Shown in pieces: positions 62,871-64,000 of a DNA stretch of 64,000 nt (position 1 is the first letter of the stretch; every line of letters begins with the position of its first letter). The DNA is from Sphingobacterium griseoflavum (GTDB lineage: Bacteria > Bacteroidota > Bacteroidia > Sphingobacteriales > Sphingobacteriaceae). A program made the translations under genes and the position numbers. The stretch is taken from contig NZ_BNAF01000005.1 in assembly GCF_014653155.1 (NCBI RefSeq), forward strand, positions 62,001 through 126,000. The letters are read 5' to 3'. The notes under the pieces were generated by a model that saw only the letters and a program-made list of their open reading frames with translations, was not told the DNA's origin and made no database searches.

Positions 62871-64000
62871 CTAGCTTTCGCTACGTTTCAGCGTGAGCAC
62901 CGTGATCTCTGGCCAAATACCAATCCTCCCCTGCAAACCGTGAAAGCCAAAGCCACGGTTGACATAAAGATATTTTCCATGACGTTGGTAAAGTCCTGCC
63001 CATTCTTTATAAAAATATTGGATTGGGCTCCACTTGAAAAAACCAAGGTCTATGCCGAACTGCATGCCGTGCGTGTGTCCCGAAAGTGTTAATTGTACGG
63101 GGGATCGATAGGGCAAAACCTGTTCTTCCCAATGGGAAGGATCATGGGACATTAAGATGCGAAAAGAGTCGTCGGCGATGTTCTCCGTGGCCTTCTGCAG
63201 GTCCCCATATCGTTGGAAGCCTCCCTTTCCCCAGTTCTCTACACCGATCAAAGTAATACGAGCATTATCTTTTACGAGCTGCACGGCTTTGTTTCGCAAC
63301 AGGCTGAATCCCATCTCGGCATGTACTTGTTCCAACTGATGGAGGTTGAACGCTTTTGCTGCATGACTTTCCCATTGCATATAATCGCCATAATCGTGGT
63401 TACCCAAGATTGCATACTTGCCATAAGGCGCTTTTAGCTGACTGAAAACATCCTTCCACGGCTCCATTTCGGCAGCGGTATGATTGACCAAATCTCCCGT
63501 GAACAGCAATAGATCGCTTCTTTGCTGATTGGCCAAGGTAATACCCTGCTGTACGGCACGCTTGCTGCCTAAGCTACCTGCATGTATATCCGATAGCTGG
63601 GTGATCGTGAAGCCATCAAAATCTGCCGGTAAATCGGAAAAGTATAGCGTTTCCTTTCTAACCTTGTAATGGTATTTGCCTCGCGTGATACCAAATAACA
63701 TGCTGATCAGGACCAGTGCCGCCACGATTAAGACCAAGGCAGCTACCACAATGCTCCGCTCGCCAAATCCTGTCAGTAGGCGATACATATCTTCTGCTAG
63801 CAACAGCGGAGACGCTATCAGTTTGGGAAGAAGGGACAGCAATAAACCGCTCAGTAGCCAAGGTAAAAACTGTTTGGCACGACTACGCCAAGTTGGAAAT
63901 ACGGCCATCGCCAATAACACGAGTATGCATGCTATATCGACGCCCCAATACAGTAGCGGTATAAGAGGAGATACCACAAAAACGGAGATGGCTTGGTAAA
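62871..64000 (-). CDS. Membrane-anchored metallophosphoesterase (5' end off window)
   Basis: The frame stays open to the right edge, and residues before the GTG at 63977 (YQAISVFV) continue a TM helix, so the true start is probably outside the window. The visible part has four TM helices in ~100 residues, then the phosphoesterase domain: TQLSDIHAGS, LLFTGDLVNHTA, AILGNHDYGD, ILMSHDPSHWE and LTLSGHTHGMQFG. This matches the YaeI/UDP-2,3-diacylglucosamine-pyrophosphatase-like membrane group. The substrate is probably a phospholipid or pyrophosphate, but cannot be fixed. Confidence 0.88.
   Translation of the reverse strand, partial: YQAISVFVVSPLIPLLYWGVDIACILVLLAMAVFPTWRSRAKQFLPWLLSGLLLSLLPKLIASPLLLAEDMYRLLTGFGERSIVVAALVLIVAALVLISMLFGITRGKYHYKVRKETLYFSDLPADFDGFTITQLSDIHAGSLGSKRAVQQGITLANQQRSDLLLFTGDLVNHTAAEMEPWKDVFSQLKAPYGKYAILGNHDYGDYMQWESHAAKAFNLHQLEQVHAEMGFSLLRNKAVQLVKDNARITLIGVENWGKGGFQRYGDLQKATENIADDSFRILMSHDPSHWEEQVLPYRSPVQLTLSGHTHGMQFGIDLGFFKWSPIQYFYKEWAGLYQRHGKYLYVNRGFGFHGLQGRIGIWPEITVLTLKRSES

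Overview
The window looks like chromosomal DNA from a member of the Bacteroidota, most likely family Sphingobacteriaceae (Sphingobacterium/Pedobacter type). Evidence: a SusC/SusD pair with an ECF sigma factor and a FecR-type anti-sigma factor carrying a Bacteroidota-style C-terminal domain; several promoters matching the Bacteroidota -7 box TAnnTTTG and few strong Shine-Dalgarno sequences; 7TMR-DISM sensor kinases; and many DUF families common in this group. The genus cannot be fixed from sequence alone. No rRNA, tRNA, CRISPR array, phage or intact insertion sequence was seen.

Layout. 1-3.3 kb: end of an RND efflux adaptor and its inner-membrane pump. 3.4-4.5 kb: glutathione peroxidase and an SRPBCC protein. 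4.5-12 kb (minus strand): ECF sigma, FecR, SusC, SusD and a Tat-exported acid phosphatase, a nutrient-uptake locus without glycosidases. 12-19 kb: NYN-LOTUS protein, AI-2E exporter family protein, small membrane proteins, a candidate small RNA/attenuator with a palindromic operator, SDR, OsmC, and a sigma factor/membrane protein/Hsp20 stress module. 19.7-22.8 kb: DUF4198 plus PepSY membrane reductase, an iron-type locus. 23-29.5 kb: DUF808, phosphoesterase, and the divergent tesA / ybbA-ybbP group. 29.5-31.5 kb: rhlE-csp cold-shock operon with a long leader. 31.4-33 kb: acyl-CoA dehydrogenase. 33-42 kb: glycogen-to-trehalose genes glgX, treZ and a TreY-MalQ fusion, interrupted by a DUF421 gene. 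42-45 kb: stress-type genes (GSP26-like, two tandem nucleotidyltransferases, DUF2383). 45-51 kb: AEC transporter, FAD protein, second csp, and a response regulator with a kinase that has no ATPase domain. 51.4-56.6 kb: ankyrin protein, DUF2271, PepSY-flavodoxin reductase and ApbE, probably an extracytoplasmic flavin/electron-transfer operon. 56.9-62.8 kb: GNAT-like acyltransferase, Rv1355c-type ThiF adenylating enzyme, 7TMR-DISM histidine kinase, REC-histidine kinase hybrid and a converging REC protein. The last gene, a membrane-anchored phosphoesterase, runs off the right edge.

How the genes work together. Two themes recur: stress protection (peroxidase, OsmC, Hsp20, trehalose synthesis, GSP26, DUF2383, cold shock) and envelope redox/iron handling (two PepSY reductases, ApbE, DUF2271, DUF4198). 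The best candidate for an undescribed system is the 56.9-62.2 kb module, where two small-molecule enzymes sit directly upstream of a membrane sensor kinase and a second kinase, as expected if the enzymes make or modify a signal that the kinases read.
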